A stretch of DNA of 37,287 nucleotides from Candidatus Sulfotelmatobacter sp. (GTDB lineage Bacteria; Acidobacteriota; Terriglobia; Terriglobales; Acidobacteriaceae): assembly GCA_030041475.1 (NCBI GenBank), contig JASHNU010000054.1, forward strand, positions 1 through 37,287. Reading direction: 5' to 3'. The notes under the pieces were generated by a model. That model was given only the letters and a program-made list of their open reading frames with translations. It was not told the DNA's origin and did no database searches. This document shows, piece by piece, positions 25,803-36,505 of this stretch. How positions within the stretch are numbered: position 1 is the stretch's first letter; every line of letters begins with the position of its first letter. Position numbers and translations under genes: made by a program.

Positions 25803-26399
25803 ATGTTCTACGTCCGCACTCTGGGGTGGCTGGCGTGCGTGGTGTATTCGACCATCCCTCTGTTCTGGCTGATGGTGCATCCGCGGGCGCACCGGTGGCG
25901 GGAGAAAGAGAAATCGCCGTTCCGCGTGTTGGTCCCAGCCTGGATTGTGATGTGGTTCGGCATGGGCGCTCTGACCGAGCAGTGGCGCGGTTTCGCACTC
26001 TATTCGACTTTGTGGAGCTGGATTCCAGCGGCGCTGTTGTTCACCCTCGGGTTCTTCCTTTATGTGCGTTCCGGCGCGCACTTCAGCTGGGCGCAGCTCG
26101 GAGGCCTGCCCGAGATTCGACCAAGAAACGACCGGTCCGGACGCAACGATGACCGACTGGTGACGACGGGCATTCGAGCACGGGTGCGTCATCCGGTATA
26201 TCTGGGACATTTGTGCGAAATGATCGCGTGGAGCGTGGGCACGGGGCTGGTTGTGTGCTGGGCGCTGGCGGCATTCGCCGTGGCGACCGGAGCGGTGATG
26301 ATTCGGATGGAGGATGTAGAGCTGGAGAAGAGATTCGGAGAAGAGTACGTAAAATACCGTATACGCGTTGGAGCCGTGTTGCCACGGGTGCATAGGTGA
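25803..26399 (+). CDS. Membrane methyltransferase-like protein (ICMT/PEMT family)
   Basis: A 198-aa integral-membrane protein. Hydrophobic helices are visible at about 4-24, 45-60, 75-97 and 140-170. The C-terminal signature RVRHPVYLGHL, followed by ELEKRFGEEYVKYRIRV, is that of isoprenylcysteine O-methyltransferase/phospholipid methyltransferase-like proteins, where it forms the S-adenosylmethionine site. The bacterial substrate is unknown; lipids or quinone-like molecules are possible. The stop codon overlaps the GTG start of the next gene (GTGA), so the two may be co-translated. TAAAAT at 25790-25795 is too close to the ATG for a normal leader unless transcription starts at or near the start codon. 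Confidence 0.8.
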   Translation: MFYVRTLGWLACVVYSTIPLFWLMVHPRAHRWREKEKSPFRVLVPAWIVMWFGMGALTEQWRGFALYSTLWSWIPAALLFTLGFFLYVRSGAHFSWAQLGGLPEIRPRNDRSGRNDDRLVTTGIRARVRHPVYLGHLCEMIAWSVGTGLVVCWALAAFAVATGAVMIRMEDVELEKRFGEEYVKYRIRVGAVLPRVHR

Positions 26400-26929
26400 G
26401 TCGATCAACGAACATGACTGAGGCAACTGAAAGGCAGCTGGTGCGCCTCTTCCAGGATATCCTCTATACCCTACCCCCGAACTGCGCCTCATTAAGAATC
26501 AAGGAAGCACCCAAGGATAAGGGAATTCACGACCTCGCGATCGTGCCGGCCAACACCCGATCTGCCGAGTTCGGTGTGATACTGATGAGTGGGGAACTGT
26601 ATGCAGCATTCTTCGGCCCCGAGACGCTTTCCACGACGTATGAGTGCCCTTGGGAAATCGGCCTGAGCAAACGCGATGGCCTCGCAGAACACCTCGCAGT
26701 AATCGAAAAGATGTGCCTAGCCGTAGTAGCCGGGCGCTGCGAGCATCGCTACCGGGGCTGGGGAATTGAGGGGGTAATTCACGTGAGCGAGGAGAAGATC
26801 TACCGAGTTACTGATGTTGGCCTGCTGAGATTTTTCTTCCCTCGTCGCGACCCTAAGATAATTCAATACGCACCGTATTACCCTGGCGCGGAGAAGCACT
26901 CGCGCTCGTTCCCAAAGCTATCGTTATAA
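26396..26929 (+). CDS. Hypothetical protein coupled to the methyltransferase gene
   Basis: A 177-aa soluble protein with no signal or membrane helix. The GTG at 26396 overlaps the preceding stop; an ATG at 26414 (codon 7, before TEATERQLVRLFQDIL) is a good alternative. Visible features are an N-terminal amphipathic helix, a beta-rich middle (FGVILMSGELYAAFFGP), an aromatic-rich segment with conserved-looking WEIGLSKRDG and YRGWGIEGVIHVSEEK, and a basic C-terminus (FFFPRRDPKI). I recognise no domain. It ends 43 bases before the Lol permease gene. Confidence 0.65.
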   Translation: MSRSTNMTEATERQLVRLFQDILYTLPPNCASLRIKEAPKDKGIHDLAIVPANTRSAEFGVILMSGELYAAFFGPETLSTTYECPWEIGLSKRDGLAEHLAVIEKMCLAVVAGRCEHRYRGWGIEGVIHVSEEKIYRVTDVGLLRFFFPRRDPKIIQYAPYYPGAEKHSRSFPKLSL

Positions 26930-26972
26930 TCCGACTTGGCTGAAAGCTCTGAACTTGTAGCTCACAGCTCCA

Positions 26973-28370
26973 ATGCGCTTTGAACTCTTCATCGCTCGCC
27001 GATACCTGCGTGCCAAGCGCAGACAAGCCTTCATCGGCATCATCACCGGCATCTCGATCGCCGGAGTCGCCGCAGGCGTGGCCTCGCTCGTCATCGCCCT
27101 CGCTATCAACAACGGATTCCGCCAAGACTTGCAGCAGCGCCTGCTGGGGTCGACTTCGCACATTAGCCTGCTGCGCGTGTCCGATGACGGCATCAAGGAC
27201 TGGCCCACGCTCATGGACCGGCTGTCGAAGCAGCCGCACGTGGTCGCGGCCGCGCCAGCGATCTTCGAGCAGGTGCTGATCTCGCGTGGGCCGCGAGCGC
27301 GGGGAGCGGTGTTGAAGGGCATGATCCCGAAATATGAGCGGAGAGTGGGCGATCTGTTGAACTCGGTGAAGGAAGGATCAGCGGAAGCGTTGGAAGACAG
27401 CAGCCCAAATCCCCACGTCTCCCAAAACCACGGTGACGTGGGGCACCCAGGCTCGACTCCCTCAGAGCCTGTACTGAGCGAAGCCGAAGGAACCCGGACC
27501 CACACCGGGCGCACGAATGCGTCCGCCCCTACACAATCTCCGGATTCCCTGGCGGCCGTCCATGAGCGCGTGGCGGCCATGCCGCCGATCGTCCTCGGCC
27601 AGGACATGGCCGACAACCTGGGCGCGACTGTGGGATCGGTCGTGCTGGTCACGAGCCCGCAGGGCGAACTCACCCCCTTCGGCATGGTCCCCAAGTACAA
27701 CCGCTTCCGTGTGGTGGGGATTTTCAACTCCGGTTTCTTCGACTACGACTCCAGCTGGGCCTTCGCGCGCCTGGCGGACGCGCAACAATTGTTCGGCCTG
27801 GGCGATCTGGTTTCCGTGCTCGAGTTCAAGGTGGACGACATTTATCAGGCCGGCGCCCTCTCCCGCGAACTGGAAGAGGCCGCAGGCAAGGGCTTCATGG
27901 CCACCAACTGGATGGAACAGAACAAAGCGCTCTTTCGCGCGTTGCGCCTCGAGCGCGTAGTCACGTTCATCACCATCGGTCTAATCGTATTCGTGGCCGC
28001 GCTGAACATTCTCATCAGCCTGATCATGATGGTCATGGAGAAGACCAAGGACATTGCCGTGCTGATGTCGATGGGCACGCGCAAGGCGCAGGTGCGCAAC
28101 GTGTTCATCGCGCAGGGAGTGTTGATCGGCGTGATCGGCACAGTGATTGGCCTGGCTGTCGGCTACGCCATTTCGTATGCTGGCGGTCATTACCATGTCA
28201 TTTCTTTGTCGCCCGAGGTCTACTCCATCGATTACGTGCCGTTTGCTCCGCGCGTGAGCGACGGCATCATTGTGGCGCTCGTGGCGGTCGGCATTTCGTT
28301 TGTGGCGACCCTGTATCCGTCGTGGTCGGCGTCCCGTATTTTGCCGGCGGAGGCTCTGCGGTATGAGTAA
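26973..28370 (+). CDS. LolC/LolE-like ABC transporter permease with an in-frame repeat insert
   Basis: A 465-aa MacB/FtsX-type permease. LolCDE complexes extract lipoproteins from the inner membrane for delivery to the outer membrane. The N-terminus RFELFIARRYLRAKRRQAF, the first helix (about 22-46), a large periplasmic domain and three C-terminal helices (about 338-360, 388-410, 431-452) fit the family, as do EKTKDIAVLMSMGTRKAQVRN and the ending YPSWSASRILPAEALRYE. Residues of about 143-190 look out of place: they are low-complexity and encoded by dispersed palindromic repeats (27399-27542). Without them the protein would be about 417 aa, the usual length. The LolD-like ATPase gene follows 220 bases later. 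Only one permease gene is present, as in homodimeric LolF-like systems. Confidence 0.88.
   Translation: MRFELFIARRYLRAKRRQAFIGIITGISIAGVAAGVASLVIALAINNGFRQDLQQRLLGSTSHISLLRVSDDGIKDWPTLMDRLSKQPHVVAAAPAIFEQVLISRGPRARGAVLKGMIPKYERRVGDLLNSVKEGSAEALEDSSPNPHVSQNHGDVGHPGSTPSEPVLSEAEGTRTHTGRTNASAPTQSPDSLAAVHERVAAMPPIVLGQDMADNLGATVGSVVLVTSPQGELTPFGMVPKYNRFRVVGIFNSGFFDYDSSWAFARLADAQQLFGLGDLVSVLEFKVDDIYQAGALSRELEEAAGKGFMATNWMEQNKALFRALRLERVVTFITIGLIVFVAALNILISLIMMVMEKTKDIAVLMSMGTRKAQVRNVFIAQGVLIGVIGTVIGLAVGYAISYAGGHYHVISLSPEVYSIDYVPFAPRVSDGIIVALVAVGISFVATLYPSWSASRILPAEALRYE
27399..27542 (+). repeat. Composite of palindromic dispersed repeats inside the Lol permease gene
   Basis: In order: a perfect 9-bp inverted repeat CCCCACGTC/GACGTGGGG (27411-27419 with 27435-27443); the element GAGCCTGTACTGAGCGAAGC...GAAGG (27465-27490), akin to the one inside copy B at 14987-15020; a stem CCCGG/CCGGG at about 27493-27509; and the hairpin GGGCGCACG-AATG-CGTCCGCCC ending near CCCCTAC. 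The segment is 144 bp (48 codons) and keeps the frame open. Confidence 0.75.
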
Positions 28371-28590
28371 AGCCTTGCCTGTACCGGGAAAATCGGCGCT
28401 ACAACTGCCGTGATCTGAATCACATGCCGCGAAATTGATTTCGGAGTAAAGTTTTTCACGGTCATGTTTTCGGGATGGGAAAGTTGGGCCATTGCGCACC
28501 ACTCCCGAATCGGGCAGATACTACGGAAGCCGTAATCCCGCGCCAGCGTCTGGGTAGCTGGCAGCCGCTCTGGAACGGAAGAGACATCGC

Positions 28591-29301
28591 TTGCATCTAA
28601 TCGAGCAAGAATTGTTGAGAGTTGAAAACCTGAAGAAGGTTTTCCGGTCCGGCGAAGCGGACCTGGTGCTCTTTGAGAATTTATCGTTTCAAGTGAAGCG
28701 GGGCGAAATGCTGGCCATCGTGGGCGAGTCGGGAGCGGGCAAGAGTACCTTGTTGCACATCCTGAGCGCTCTTGATCGTGCCTCCGCAGGTGACGTATAC
28801 TGCGCCAACTTGCAGCTGAATTCGTTGTCGCACGACGAAGCTGCGGACTTTCGCAATCGGGAAACCGGCTTCGTCTGGCAATTCCACTACCTGCTACCGG
28901 AGTTTACGGCGGCAGAAAATGTTGCCATGCCGTTGTTGTTGCGGGGCAAGACATGGCAGCAAGCCGAACCCGAGGCTTTACGCTGGCTGCGTGAGGTGGG
29001 ATTAGAGCAGCGCGCGCATCATCGCTCCGGCGAATTGTCGGGCGGCGAGCAGCAGAGAGTGGCTCTGGCGCGGGCGCTCATCACTGGTCCCAAGTTGCTG
29101 CTGGCGGACGAGCCCACGGGCGACCTGGACGGTCACACGGCGGAAGCAGTTTTCTCGTTGATTGCGCGATTGCATCGCGAGCACCAGCTCACTTCACTCA
29201 TCGCAACGCATAACTTGTCATTCGCCCGCCGCTGCCATCGCGTACTCAGGCTGCAGGCAGGGCGGGTAGAGGAGATTTCACCCGAATCGCTGCCGGCATA
29301 A
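28591..29301 (+). CDS. lolD: LolD-like ABC transporter ATP-binding protein
   Basis: A 236-aa ATPase that should power the permease encoded upstream. Walker A is GESGAGKST (45-53), the Q-loop lies in FVWQFHYLLPEFTAAENV, the ABC signature is LSGGEQQRVALARAL, Walker B is KLLLADEPTGDLD and the switch His is in IATHN. The Q-loop context with FxxLLPEFTA-ENV is typical of LolD/MacB ATPases. The start is taken as TTG at 28591; a TTG at 28612 is possible, and no ATG fits. The 220 bases between permease and ATPase genes contain no ORF or clear terminator. Confidence 0.9.
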   Translation: MHLIEQELLRVENLKKVFRSGEADLVLFENLSFQVKRGEMLAIVGESGAGKSTLLHILSALDRASAGDVYCANLQLNSLSHDEAADFRNRETGFVWQFHYLLPEFTAAENVAMPLLLRGKTWQQAEPEALRWLREVGLEQRAHHRSGELSGGEQQRVALARALITGPKLLLADEPTGDLDGHTAEAVFSLIARLHREHQLTSLIATHNLSFARRCHRVLRLQAGRVEEISPESLPA

Positions 29302-29603
29302 AGGATCGGTTTCTGAGACCGCAGGATTCGTAAGACTAAGTGCAAGAAATTGGCGCGCGGAGGTGAGCGACATTCAAGGCCGAAGGAACGGCGGGCAGTT
29401 CCTTCAGTAACGTGATCAAAGGTTTACACCGTCGTTTCTGGGCTTTGGATTCCAGGCCCTTTGATTGCATAATGTAGAGATAATGATGGACCGATAGGAT
29501 AAAGACAGACGGGTTCCAGCTTCTGCACCAAGGTCCGGTATCAGGTTCGGTAGGTCGGGCAGGAAAGTTCTTCTCGGCCGAGAAGGTCAGGGGGAAGGGC
29601 ATT
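29302..29603 (+). other. Leader region of clpC
   Basis: There is no gene here. A hairpin AAGGAAC/GTTCCTT (29383-29389 with 29398-29404) has no T-run after it. CATAAT at 29468-29473, with TTGGAT-like sequence 15 bases upstream, is a possible but weak promoter. AGGGGGAAGGG just before 29604 is a strong ribosome-binding site. I find no CIRCE (HrcA) element or CtsR-like direct repeat. Confidence 0.4.
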
Positions 29604-32048
<2,445 letters not shown>

Positions 32049-32066
32049 CTGCGAGCTAAGAGCTGC

Positions 32067-32101
32067 GAGCCGCCAGCAAGAAAGCTGGCGGCTCTTGCTT
32101 T
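32067..32101 (+). terminator. Rho-independent terminator of clpC
   Basis: A perfect 11-bp stem GAGCCGCCAGC/GCTGGCGGCTC (32067-32077 with 32084-32094), loop AAGAAA, then a T-rich tail TTGCTTT. It starts 18 bases after the clpC stop codon. Confidence 0.9.
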
Positions 32102-32179
32102 CCTGGCGGATTTTCTTTGCGACCTGAGCGCGCTCAAATGAATCCTTTCGGTGATCTCGGATCTGTGGGGTGTCTTGCT

Positions 32180-32554
32180 ATGCAGAAAGTCAACATCGCA
32201 GAGAAGTTTTCGAACATTTCCGACTTTTACCAACCGCGCATTGCCGCCGAACTCAATGGCCAGATGATCAAACTGGTCAAGTTCGACCGCCCCTTTGTGT
32301 GGCATCATCACGACCACGAGGACGAAATGTTTCTGGTCGTCAAGGGGCGTTTTCGCATGGATTTTCGCGACGAACATTCCCGCGAACGGCAGGAGTGGAT
32401 CAACGAAGGCGAATTCATCGTGGTGCCGCGGGGCATTGAGCACAGGCCCGTTGCCGAGGAAGAATGCTGGGTCGTGCTGTTCGAGCCGGCATCGACGCTC
32501 AATACCGGCAATGTGAAGAACGAGCGCACGGTCGTGCAACTGCAGCGCGTCTGA
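32180..32554 (+). CDS. Cupin-domain protein
   Basis: A single-domain beta-barrel of 124 aa from the ATG at 32180; the frame is open to an earlier start at 32117, but the first 21 residues there are not cupin-like. Cupin motif 1 is complete: His42, His44 and Glu49 in WHHHDHEDEMFLVVKG. Motif 2 is GEFIVVPRGIEHRP with His88. These four residues normally bind a divalent metal. Members serve as isomerases, dioxygenases or sensors, so function is open. It lies alone between the clpC terminator and the glutaredoxin gene (57 bases downstream), with which it might be co-transcribed. Confidence 0.85.
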   Translation: MQKVNIAEKFSNISDFYQPRIAAELNGQMIKLVKFDRPFVWHHHDHEDEMFLVVKGRFRMDFRDEHSRERQEWINEGEFIVVPRGIEHRPVAEEECWVVLFEPASTLNTGNVKNERTVVQLQRV

Positions 32555-32611
32555 ACCAGATTTGCGCCGCCGCTGGCCGCGATGGTTCGACCGCGTTGCG
32601 TCGCGGCGACA

Positions 32612-32890
32612 ATGAGATCAATGCGAGTCACCGTCTATTCTTCTGTCTGGTGCCCCGACTGCCTGGAAGCCAAGCGTTTTCTCGACAAACACAACATTCC
32701 CTACAAGAACATCGACATCGAAACGACTCCCGGCGCCGCAGAAGAGGTCCTGAAGCACACCGGAAAGCGGGCCGTTCCCCAATTCGTGATTGACGGCGAA
32801 TGGGTGCAGCCGTACCGTGCCGGCGAAGGCTTCCTTCACGAGGAAATGGCGAGGCGGTTGGGCATCGAGAAACCCTTAAGGAAAATCTGA
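32612..32890 (+). CDS. Glutaredoxin-family thiol oxidoreductase
   Basis: A 92-aa thioredoxin-fold protein from the ATG at 32612; ATGs at 32582 and 32621 are alternatives, the last giving the shortest domain start (MRVTVYSSVWCPDC). The active site is CPDC. The conserved cis-proline is in KRAVPQFVIDGEW, and the usual C-terminal GEGFLHEEMARRLG helix follows. CPDC instead of CPYC, and the short length, resemble mycoredoxin-like and other class I-type glutaredoxins. Its role is dithiol/disulfide exchange in the cytoplasm. Electron donor and partner are unknown. Confidence 0.88.
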   Translation: MRSMRVTVYSSVWCPDCLEAKRFLDKHNIPYKNIDIETTPGAAEEVLKHTGKRAVPQFVIDGEWVQPYRAGEGFLHEEMARRLGIEKPLRKI

Positions 32891-32910
32891 TTAGTCCAGG
32901 AAAAACAAAA

Positions 32911-32936
32911 GCAGGTTCCTCGACCTCGGAATGACA
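32911..32936 (+). repeat. Fragment resembling a dispersed repeat
   Basis: GCAGGTTCCTCGACCTCGGAATGACA looks like a shortened form of a TTCCTCG...CTCGGAATGACA element that I associate with acidobacterial genomes. There is no second copy in this window, so the call rests on memory. The remaining sequence up to 33189 shows no gene apart from a possible N-terminal extension of the protease. Confidence 0.25.
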
Positions 32937-33146
32937 GAATTGAACTTTTAATCAGAGTTTCCCTAGGTCGCTCCCAGCCCAAGTACCACAAATACTCTCT
33001 CGTACATCCCCTTCAGTACCGTGGCAAACCTGCGCCAGTCGGGCGAAGATAAGCGAAGCCTTCAGCCCCGGCGACTCTCCCCGCCGCAAAAGACTGAAAC
33101 GCAATGACTTGGATCGGAGTTCCGAGGGCGCCACTGCGATAGACGC

Positions 33147-33191
33147 CACTTCGACAAAAGTCACTTCGACAAGAGTCACTTCGACAAACAT
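33147..33191 (+). repeat. Three 15-bp tandem units at the start of the protease gene
   Basis: CACTTCGACAAAAGT (33147-33161), CACTTCGACAAGAGT (33162-33176) and CACTTCGACAAACAT (33177-33191) follow each other without gaps; the last contains the first bases of the ATG at 33190. If translation begins at the TTG at 33109, they encode TSTKV-TSTRV-TSTNM. Confidence 0.85.
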
Positions 33192-34194
33192 GGCCGAAAT
33201 CAACGACGAAAAGAACATTGAATCTCCAGCCCCCGGCCAAGTTCCCCCGGCGCCAGAGCCCAGTCCAGTCTGCGACAGCTGGCAGCAGATTCTGCAAGCC
33301 GTGCTGGGAGTAATCATGCTGGTGGGCGCGATGGCCATGGTGCACTATTACGCTCCTACCGCGACCCAGGGAACGCCGCCGGATGATCTCGAAAGGCAGG
33401 TGCACGCGCTGACCGCGCAGGTCGAGCAACTCAAGCAAGAGCAGGCGATGCCGGCCGTTGTGCTTAATCGCTATCGGAACTCGATTGGATACATTTACGG
33501 CGTGTACCAGGTGGGCTTTGCCGGCGAGCGCCCGAGGATTCGTGCGCGCGTTTCGGGCACCGGATTCCTGGTCGGCGAGGGCCTGCTCGCCACCAACCGG
33601 CATGTAGCCGAGCCGTGGTATGGAGACTCTGAGGCAGAAAAGCTGATGACCGAGGGCGCTTCGTCAACGCTCGAAAGTCTGGTGATATTCTTCCCTGGCT
33701 CGCCGACGCCGGTGAATTTGTCATGCGCGGCGGTCTCGAAGACCTCCGATCTTGCACTCCTGCGCGCTGATAATCTGAATCAGGTTCGCGGCCTTGCCGT
33801 GCTGCCTTTGGCCAAATCTCCCAGCCTGCCCGGCGAGCACGTCACGGTCATCGGTTATCCGATGGGAATTGCGGGCATGGTGGCCAAGTCTCCACCGAGC
33901 ATCTATGAGCGGCTGGCGCTTCGTCACAACGACATCAGCGCAGCCAGCGAACTAGCAGCGTTGTCGCTGATCCGGCCATCGGCAACCTGGGGACACCTGG
34001 GCGACGTGGTGGGGGACAAGCTGATCTACGACGCACCGACTGCGCACGGCGGCAGCGGCGGCCCGGTCTTCAACTCCAAGGGGGAAGTGATCGGCGTCAA
34101 CTCCGCTTATATGGATGGATTCTCCGGCGGCACGCTGGGCGTATCGGTCGAGTCGCTGCGGCCGCTGCTGCAGGAAGCGCAGAAAGCGCACTAG
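33190..34194 (+). CDS. Membrane-anchored trypsin-like serine protease without PDZ domain
   Basis: A 334-aa protein from the ATG at 33190; the frame is open to a TTG at 33109 with the tandem repeat between, and neither start has a good ribosome-binding site. Order: a Pro-rich cytoplasmic tail, one membrane helix (about 36-54), a short coiled-coil-like stretch (LERQVHALTAQVEQLKQEQ), and a chymotrypsin-fold domain. The triad is complete: His138 in ATNRHVAEPW, Asp187 in KTSDLALLRA and Ser289 in AHGGSGGPVFNS. It resembles the protease half of HtrA/DegP but ends without PDZ domains. It probably faces the periplasm as a quality-control or signalling protease. The next gene is convergent. Confidence 0.85.
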   Translation: MAEINDEKNIESPAPGQVPPAPEPSPVCDSWQQILQAVLGVIMLVGAMAMVHYYAPTATQGTPPDDLERQVHALTAQVEQLKQEQAMPAVVLNRYRNSIGYIYGVYQVGFAGERPRIRARVSGTGFLVGEGLLATNRHVAEPWYGDSEAEKLMTEGASSTLESLVIFFPGSPTPVNLSCAAVSKTSDLALLRADNLNQVRGLAVLPLAKSPSLPGEHVTVIGYPMGIAGMVAKSPPSIYERLALRHNDISAASELAALSLIRPSATWGHLGDVVGDKLIYDAPTAHGGSGGPVFNSKGEVIGVNSAYMDGFSGGTLGVSVESLRPLLQEAQKAH

Positions 34195-34316
34195 GGACAA
34201 TCCTCCAGCAATACTTGCCGCAGCGGCCAGTTCGTAGCGGCTCGCGTCAATGAGTGTTAACGCCTGATTGCATCAACCGACAATACTTACTTCCGTTGTG
34301 CGTTTGACCGGGGAGT

Positions 34317-36293
34317 CTAGTTCTTCAGACCCACGCGGCGAAGGAGGGTTTGGAAACGAGGGTCGCTGCGAATGGTATCCCATTGCGGGTCAACCTTGAG
34401 GTTAATGAGCTCGGCGTCGTGCTTTGTGTATGCCTTCTCTAATGATTGGAAGGCAGCATCGATCTCACCCAAGCGAACGTGGAAAAGTGCCACATATAGG
34501 TCTTTGACGTAATCGCAGAAACCATATCCTGAAGGAGTGGCAAATTTGCGCCTCTGCGTTGAGGCCTCCTGACAGAGCTCGAGCGTCTTCCGCCAGTATC
34601 TCTTTTCGCCAGACTGTCGATACGCCGCTCGCAGTTCTGCGAGCCTGTTCGGGCTCAGGCCGAATATTTCCTGCGCCTTGGTGTATTCCTCGATGGCTTC
34701 CCGAGGTCGCCCCGTCCACTCATAAATCTGGCCGAGATCATAGTAGGACCAGGGGTATTCCGGCGCGACTTCGGAAGTTTTCTGGGATTGTTCCGTCGCC
34801 AAGTCATAGTGCCGGTCAAGGTAAAATACCCATTCGCCACGGCCCATGGTGAATAGAGAGAACGGATCGAGCTCCAGCGATCGTTTTGCTTCGGCCACGG
34901 ACTCGTCAGACCGGCCCATGGCAGCCAAATATTGCGCATACAAGAGGTGAGCCAGCGAGTTGTTGGGGTTGAGCTCAATCGCACGTTTGAACTCCCGTTC
35001 CGCGCCAGCCCAGTTCCAATTGAAAATCATCTCAACAGAGGCGAGCGCCGTGTGAGCCTCAGCCAAATTCTCGTCGAGTCTCAATGCCTGGTTGGCGGCG
35101 TCTCTGGCCTTTGGCATCACCTCGGCGGCTGAAAGATCTCCTACAAAGATATCGCCTCCCCAGCTCAAGAGCGCATAACAACTGGCGAGCCCTGCGTAGC
35201 CAAGAGGATCCGACGGAGCTTCCTGGATGGCTAGTTCGAAGTATTTGATTCCTTTTTCAATCGGCTCGCGCGTGTCCTTGTGACACAAATACCGGCCCCT
35301 GAGGTAGTCATCGTGAGCTTGCGGATTCACTGGCCGGGCGCTGCCCAGCAGCTTTTGCTCCTCAGGCGTCAGCTTGACCTGGATCTCGCTCGCGATCGCC
35401 CGAGCTACCTGACCCTGTAATGCGAGTACGTCGCCGACGTCGCTCTCGTAGCTCTCGGCCCACAAGTGTTTCTCGGGAGAGGCTTGCAGCAAATTCGCAG
35501 TGATGCGCAAATGATTGCCCGACCGCAACACCGTACCTTCGACCAAGGCATCCACATTCAATTCCCGCGCAATCTCGGGCAAGGGTTTCTTCGTGCCCTT
35601 GTACTGGACGACTGAGGTTCTGGAGATCACCCGGAGGGCACTGATCTTTCCGAGGTCTGTTATCAAAGCGTCTGTCATCCCGTCGGCAAAAAAATCCTGT
35701 CCGGGGTCTCCCGAGAGGTTCGCCAAGGGAAGAACTGCCAAAGAGCTGACGTGTGGCGAACTGGAATGCCCGAGCAGGCGTTCGTGCACTTTGATTGAGC
35801 TCAACACAATTAATAGCGCCACTACCACCAGGCCGAGGGCCAAGGCTTTGGTGCGTTTTGCTTGTCTGCCGGCGGGGAGGGTAGGCACGGTATCGGCTTC
35901 GGACAAGGACGGTTTTGCGGGTATGCCCTCTGCGACCGGTTGGTCTGAGCCTTCGGCCTTGATCGGGGCTATGAAGCGATATCCGCGGCGAGGCACAGTC
36001 TCAATGAAGCGAGGGTTTTCGGCCGAATCTCCCAGCGCCTCACGCAGCCGGTTGATGGCCGTGTTAACTCCCGCGTCGAAATCTACAAAAGTGTCGGTCG
36101 ACCACAGCCTTTGGCGGAGTTCTTCCCGCGACACCGCTTCTCCGGGTCGCTCGAGCAACAGCGCCAGTACGTCAAATGGCTGGCCGTGCAGTTTGATTCG
36201 TACCCCGCCCTTGCGGAGTTCGCCTGTGCCGATGTCCGCCTCAAACGTTCCAAATCGTACAATCCGGGGCCGCTTGGGAGATCCGGCTGCCAT
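34317..36293 (-). CDS. Winged-helix, membrane-spanning TolB-like/TPR regulator
   Basis: A 658-aa one-component regulator. An OmpR/CadC-type winged helix lies at about 10-110 (FDVLALLLERPGEAVSREEL, FVDFDAGVNTAINRLREALG, RFIETVPRRGYRF). A single membrane helix follows (about 149-167). Next is a TolB-like domain (about 183-310: LAVLPLANLSGDPGQDFFADG, LNVDALVEGTVLRSG), then tetratricopeptide repeats from about 340 to 630 (YFELAIQEAPSDPLGYAGLA, EFKRAIELNPNNSLAHLLYAQYLAAMGR). This layout is common in Acidobacteriota. It suggests a cytoplasmic DNA-binding head and an exported sensing part. Its target is unknown. The small exported protein gene starts divergently 212 bases away and is a possible target. 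Confidence 0.9.
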   Translation of the reverse strand: MAAGSPKRPRIVRFGTFEADIGTGELRKGGVRIKLHGQPFDVLALLLERPGEAVSREELRQRLWSTDTFVDFDAGVNTAINRLREALGDSAENPRFIETVPRRGYRFIAPIKAEGSDQPVAEGIPAKPSLSEADTVPTLPAGRQAKRTKALALGLVVVALLIVLSSIKVHERLLGHSSSPHVSSLAVLPLANLSGDPGQDFFADGMTDALITDLGKISALRVISRTSVVQYKGTKKPLPEIARELNVDALVEGTVLRSGNHLRITANLLQASPEKHLWAESYESDVGDVLALQGQVARAIASEIQVKLTPEEQKLLGSARPVNPQAHDDYLRGRYLCHKDTREPIEKGIKYFELAIQEAPSDPLGYAGLASCYALLSWGGDIFVGDLSAAEVMPKARDAANQALRLDENLAEAHTALASVEMIFNWNWAGAEREFKRAIELNPNNSLAHLLYAQYLAAMGRSDESVAEAKRSLELDPFSLFTMGRGEWVFYLDRHYDLATEQSQKTSEVAPEYPWSYYDLGQIYEWTGRPREAIEEYTKAQEIFGLSPNRLAELRAAYRQSGEKRYWRKTLELCQEASTQRRKFATPSGYGFCDYVKDLYVALFHVRLGEIDAAFQSLEKAYTKHDAELINLKVDPQWDTIRSDPRFQTLLRRVGLKN

Positions 36294-36505
36294 TGCCTCA
36301 GCTTTCGTGCCGCAAAGTTTATCACTGCACGATTCAAAAGGAGACCCAGGCCTGCTAGGAATTTGGCCAACTGTTTTGGCTTCAATTGGTTACGAATCAA
36401 GGAACGTTTGAGCTCGCGTCTATTGAGGTACGCGCTGCAATCCGGGATTCTCCCAGTCGTTCGCTGGCCAGCCCCATAAGGCCAAGAACAAAAAGGAGAA
36501 CAGCA

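Noticed and set aside
29302-29603. CIRCE or CtsR operator before clpC
   Set aside because: No TTAGCACTC-type inverted repeat and no CtsR heptad direct repeats were found.
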